Below are positions 23,295-25,217 of a DNA stretch of 25,217 nt, one piece after another. The translations under genes and the position numbers were made by a program. This DNA comes from Bacillota bacterium (GTDB lineage Bacteria > Bacillota > Clostridia > Acetivibrionales > DTU013): positions 1 through 25,217 of the forward strand of contig JAEZYU010000115.1 in NCBI GenBank assembly GCA_023418915.1, read 5' to 3'. The stretch's first letter is position 1; each line of letters starts with the position of its first letter. The notes under the pieces are model-generated. The model searched no databases and was not told the DNA's origin. It worked only from the letters and a program-made list of their open reading frames with translations.

Positions 23295-23447
23295 GACGAT
23301 ACTGGTGATAAAAGCAGAAATGTTCAAAAATCTGAGTGACATATTGTAGCGAGTTATGCTGAATGCGTAGAAAAAAGCGACGTTGAAGTAGAAAAAAGCA
23401 GGCTAAAGGTGGATTTGGTCAACCTATACCTGCATCGTATTTCTATA

Positions 23448-23547
23448 TACTATGAAAATCATTAGTACAGCATACTATGAAAATCACTGGTACAAAATAC
23501 TATGAAAATCATCAGTACAGCATATTATGAAAATCACTGGTGAGATA
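23448..23547 (+). repeat. Tandem repeat, four copies of 25 bp
   Basis: Units start at 23448, 23473, 23498 and 23523. Each is TACTATGAAAATCA followed by a variable YYRGTACA part; the fourth has TATTATG and diverges at its end. It lies between the convergent TVP38-like and aspartokinase genes. Confidence 0.85.
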
Positions 23548-23598
23548 TCTCAAAGTGTGATGATCACTCAGTCATGACGATCAATTTTAAGCATAATA

Positions 23599-24948
23599 TC
23601 ATTTGAAAAATTCATTGTAAAGAGCTTTGACAGCTCTGTTGCGCTCATGATCTTTGATGCCGAATATCATACTGACTTCCGAAGGCCCCTGGCTTATCAT
23701 ATCAAGGTTTATCTTCTCTCTGGATAACGCTCCTGAGGCTCTTGCCGTTATTCCAACAGTGTTTCTCATGCCTTCTCCAACAATCATTACAAGAGCCAGA
23801 TTTTTCTGAACTGAGATATCATCAACCGCAAGTTCATTTTTAATTCGCTCAACAATCCTTTTTTCCTTATGCTCATCAAGGTGGTTCTGCTTCAATATTA
23901 TTGTTATATTGTCAATTCCCGACGGCATATGTTCGAAAGGGATATGCTCTTCCTCTAAAATCTGCAGTAATTTTCTACCAAATCCTATTTCGCGGTTCAT
24001 CAGGTATTTACTCAGATATATGAAGCAAAAACCTGTATCTCCAGCAATTCCGACTACAGGTTCTGCTATGTTGTGACGTTCTTTGACAATAGTAGTTCCT
24101 GGAGCAGATGGGTTGTTGGTATTCTTTATACTGACAGGCACTCCTTTTAGAAATACAGGAACGAGAGCCTCCTCATGAAATACACTGAAGCCCGCATATG
24201 AAAGCTCACGCATTTCTCTGTATGTTATTTCATGTATTGGTTTCGGTGAATCTATCAAATTGGGATTTGCACAGTAAACATTATCAACGTCAGTAAAATT
24301 TTCATAAAGATCAGCATTTACTGCAGCAGCTAGTATTGAGCCTGTAATATCGGAGCCGCCCCTTGGGAGTGTAACTACTTCGCCATCTGGCGAATAGCCA
24401 AAAAAGCCGGGGAATATTGTAATACCCGGATAATCCGACAGCAATTTCAAATTTTCATAAGATTGAGGCAGTACTTGAGCGTTTCCAAATTCATCACTTA
24501 GCAGCAGGCCTGCATCTTTTGGATTAACATACTGAGCATTCACTCCGATGCTTTGCAGATATGCTGCGACAAGTTTTGCACTGTTGTCTTCGCCGGCTGC
24601 CTTTAGATTGTCAAGGTATCTGTCTTTATTCGATTTGTCACTATTGATGCGCGCCTTAAGATCATCTGCAATTGTATTGACAATTTTTTCTGCTAAGCCA
24701 AGTTCTGCTGCTATTTCTGCATATCTTGCTATGACTGCTTGCAGTTCGACCTCAGCATTTCCTTTCTCAAGGCCGGCTTTTGCACATGCGATAAGCATAT
24801 CAGTTACCTTTACATCATCCCTGGTGCGCTTTCCCGGCGCAGAAACCACAACAATCCTGCGATCCGGGTCTGAAGTGACGATCGAACAAACTTTTTTTAT
24901 TTGACTTGCAGAAGACAGAGAGGTTCCTCCGAATTTTGCAACTTTCAT
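23599..24948 (-). CDS. lysC: Aspartate kinase
   Basis: 449 residues. Catalyses ATP-dependent phosphorylation of L-aspartate, the first step to lysine, threonine, methionine and diaminopimelate. Amino acid kinase domain: MKVAKFGGTSLSSA start, VVVSAPGKRTRDDVKVTDML, and VVTLPRGGSDITGSILAAAVNADLYENFTDVDNVYCANPNLI. Two C-terminal ACT domains (about 300-449, FCFIYLSKYLMNREIGFGRKLL and LALVMIVGEGMRNTVGITARASGALSREKINLDMISQGPSEVSMIFGI) point to amino-acid feedback. The single monofunctional form fits a Firmicute. The ATG at 24948 has GGGAGC 7 bases upstream; the longer in-frame start at 24978 lacks such a site. Monocistronic with its own promoter and a short leader, so no lysine riboswitch. It could equally be named dapG or thrA-type. 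Confidence 0.9.
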   Translation of the reverse strand: MKVAKFGGTSLSSASQIKKVCSIVTSDPDRRIVVVSAPGKRTRDDVKVTDMLIACAKAGLEKGNAEVELQAVIARYAEIAAELGLAEKIVNTIADDLKARINSDKSNKDRYLDNLKAAGEDNSAKLVAAYLQSIGVNAQYVNPKDAGLLLSDEFGNAQVLPQSYENLKLLSDYPGITIFPGFFGYSPDGEVVTLPRGGSDITGSILAAAVNADLYENFTDVDNVYCANPNLIDSPKPIHEITYREMRELSYAGFSVFHEEALVPVFLKGVPVSIKNTNNPSAPGTTIVKERHNIAEPVVGIAGDTGFCFIYLSKYLMNREIGFGRKLLQILEEEHIPFEHMPSGIDNITIILKQNHLDEHKEKRIVERIKNELAVDDISVQKNLALVMIVGEGMRNTVGITARASGALSREKINLDMISQGPSEVSMIFGIKDHERNRAVKALYNEFFK

Positions 24949-24981
24949 TTGATCAGCTCCCAAAAGGTTTTGTTTCATCCT

Positions 24982-25011
24982 ATTATCACATCACTCAAAA
25001 GGTTATGTCAA
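24982..25011 (-). promoter_or_regulatory. Promoter of the aspartokinase gene
   Basis: Minus strand: TTGACA (25006-25011), 18-bp spacer, GATAAT (24982-24987) with TG one base before it (extended -10). The leader would be about 27 bases. Confidence 0.7.
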
Positions 25012-25050
25012 TAAAAATAAATATAAGCTTAATAAAAAAGATGTATTTTG

Positions 25051-25074
25051 CGAACATTTGTTTTATGCTATAAT
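25051..25074 (+). promoter_or_regulatory. Extended -10 promoter reading into repeat cluster I, with a degenerate LexA-like box
   Basis: TGCTATAAT (25066-25074) is a consensus extended -10. The -35 is weak (TTTTGC or TTGCGA). The start is expected near 25081, at the first base of a repeat copy. CGAACATTTGTTTT (25051-25064) matches the Bacillus LexA consensus at 12 of 14 positions. Confidence 0.4.
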
Positions 25075-25077
25075 TGT

Positions 25078-25217
25078 GGGGACGCTTCTCACCTTTTCGC
25101 CCGGCGACCAGGTGATCCGGTGAATCGTGAAAAAGTGAGAAGCGTCCCCGGCGACCCGGCGACCAGGTGATCCGGTGAATCGTGAAAAAGTGAGTAGCGT
25201 CACCGGCGAGCCGGCGA
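25078..25217. repeat. Dispersed repeat cluster I: inverted pair plus 55-bp tandem, running off the window edge
   Basis: A complement-strand copy (25078-25092) faces a direct copy (25135-25149), so GGGGACGCTTCTCAC and GTGAGAAGCGTCCCC form 15-bp perfect arms around 42 bases. A third copy (25190-25204, GTGAGTAGCGTCACC) lies 55 bp after the second. The 55-bp unit also contains GGCGACCAGGTGATCCGG and GAATCGTGAAAAA, repeated from 25103 to 25158. Confidence 0.88.

Noticed and set aside
24949..25005. Lysine riboswitch or T-box before aspartokinase
   Set aside because: The promoter leaves a leader of only about 27 bases, too short for either.
25078..25217. CRISPR array
   Set aside because: Units have unequal spacing across clusters, spacers are themselves repeated, orientations vary and no cas gene is present.

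Overview
The window reads as a low-GC, anaerobic, probably spore-forming member of the Clostridia. The grounds are strong AGGAGG-type ribosome binding sites, a [FeFe]-hydrogenase-family protein, a YtvI-like AI-2E membrane protein, a LysM-CAP exported protein of the YkwD/SafA type, split ThrE exporters, and a divergent ParE/ParC pair of a kind common in Clostridia. No rRNA, tRNA, CRISPR array or complete insertion sequence was seen.

Layout. 1-2522: the 3' part of a surface protein with InlB-type repeats, then a CPBP intramembrane protease. 2834-4729 (minus): a PadR / HAAS-domain / DUF4097 stress-type operon. 5120-5884: a SIMPL-domain protein. 6007-7389 (minus): a [FeFe]-hydrogenase-like protein that resembles group B. 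7739-11060 (minus): a two-gene unit of a lipoprotein solute-binding protein and a membrane-anchored LuxR-type regulator, with no ABC permease. 11422-11952: a small lipoprotein. 12439-13488 (minus): an AI-2E family protein. 13643-14569 (minus): a REP-associated tyrosine transposase (RAYT). 14961-16176: a two-subunit Thr/Ser exporter. 16559-17164 (minus): the LysM-CAP protein. 17701-22455: ParE and ParC. 22527-23294: a TVP38/DedA-like membrane protein. 23599-24948 (minus): aspartokinase.

The outstanding feature is a dispersed repeat with core GTGAGAAGCGTCCCC. There are about 23 recognisable copies plus degenerate ones, in both orientations, in small tandem clusters in most intergenic spaces and once inside a coding sequence (the LuxR-type regulator). 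A RAYT gene sits in the middle of the window. RAYTs are known to mobilise REP elements, so the repeat and this transposase may form a clostridial REP/RAYT system. The RAYT promoter (TTGACG, 17-bp spacer, TAATCT) is followed by a perfect palindrome, TAGAACATATGTTCTA. This has the GAAC-N4-GTTC core of Gram-positive LexA boxes, which suggests SOS control of the transposase. The densest arrays surround parE and parC.

Other non-coding structure includes a degenerate ~16-bp array ending in a terminator (16203-16519), a 4 x 25 bp tandem repeat (23448-23547), an IS200/IS605 right-end-like hairpin (19922-19944), and helically phased TCACMCYT repeats between the solute-binding protein and the small lipoprotein. 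All functional statements are from motif reading by eye; no database search was run.
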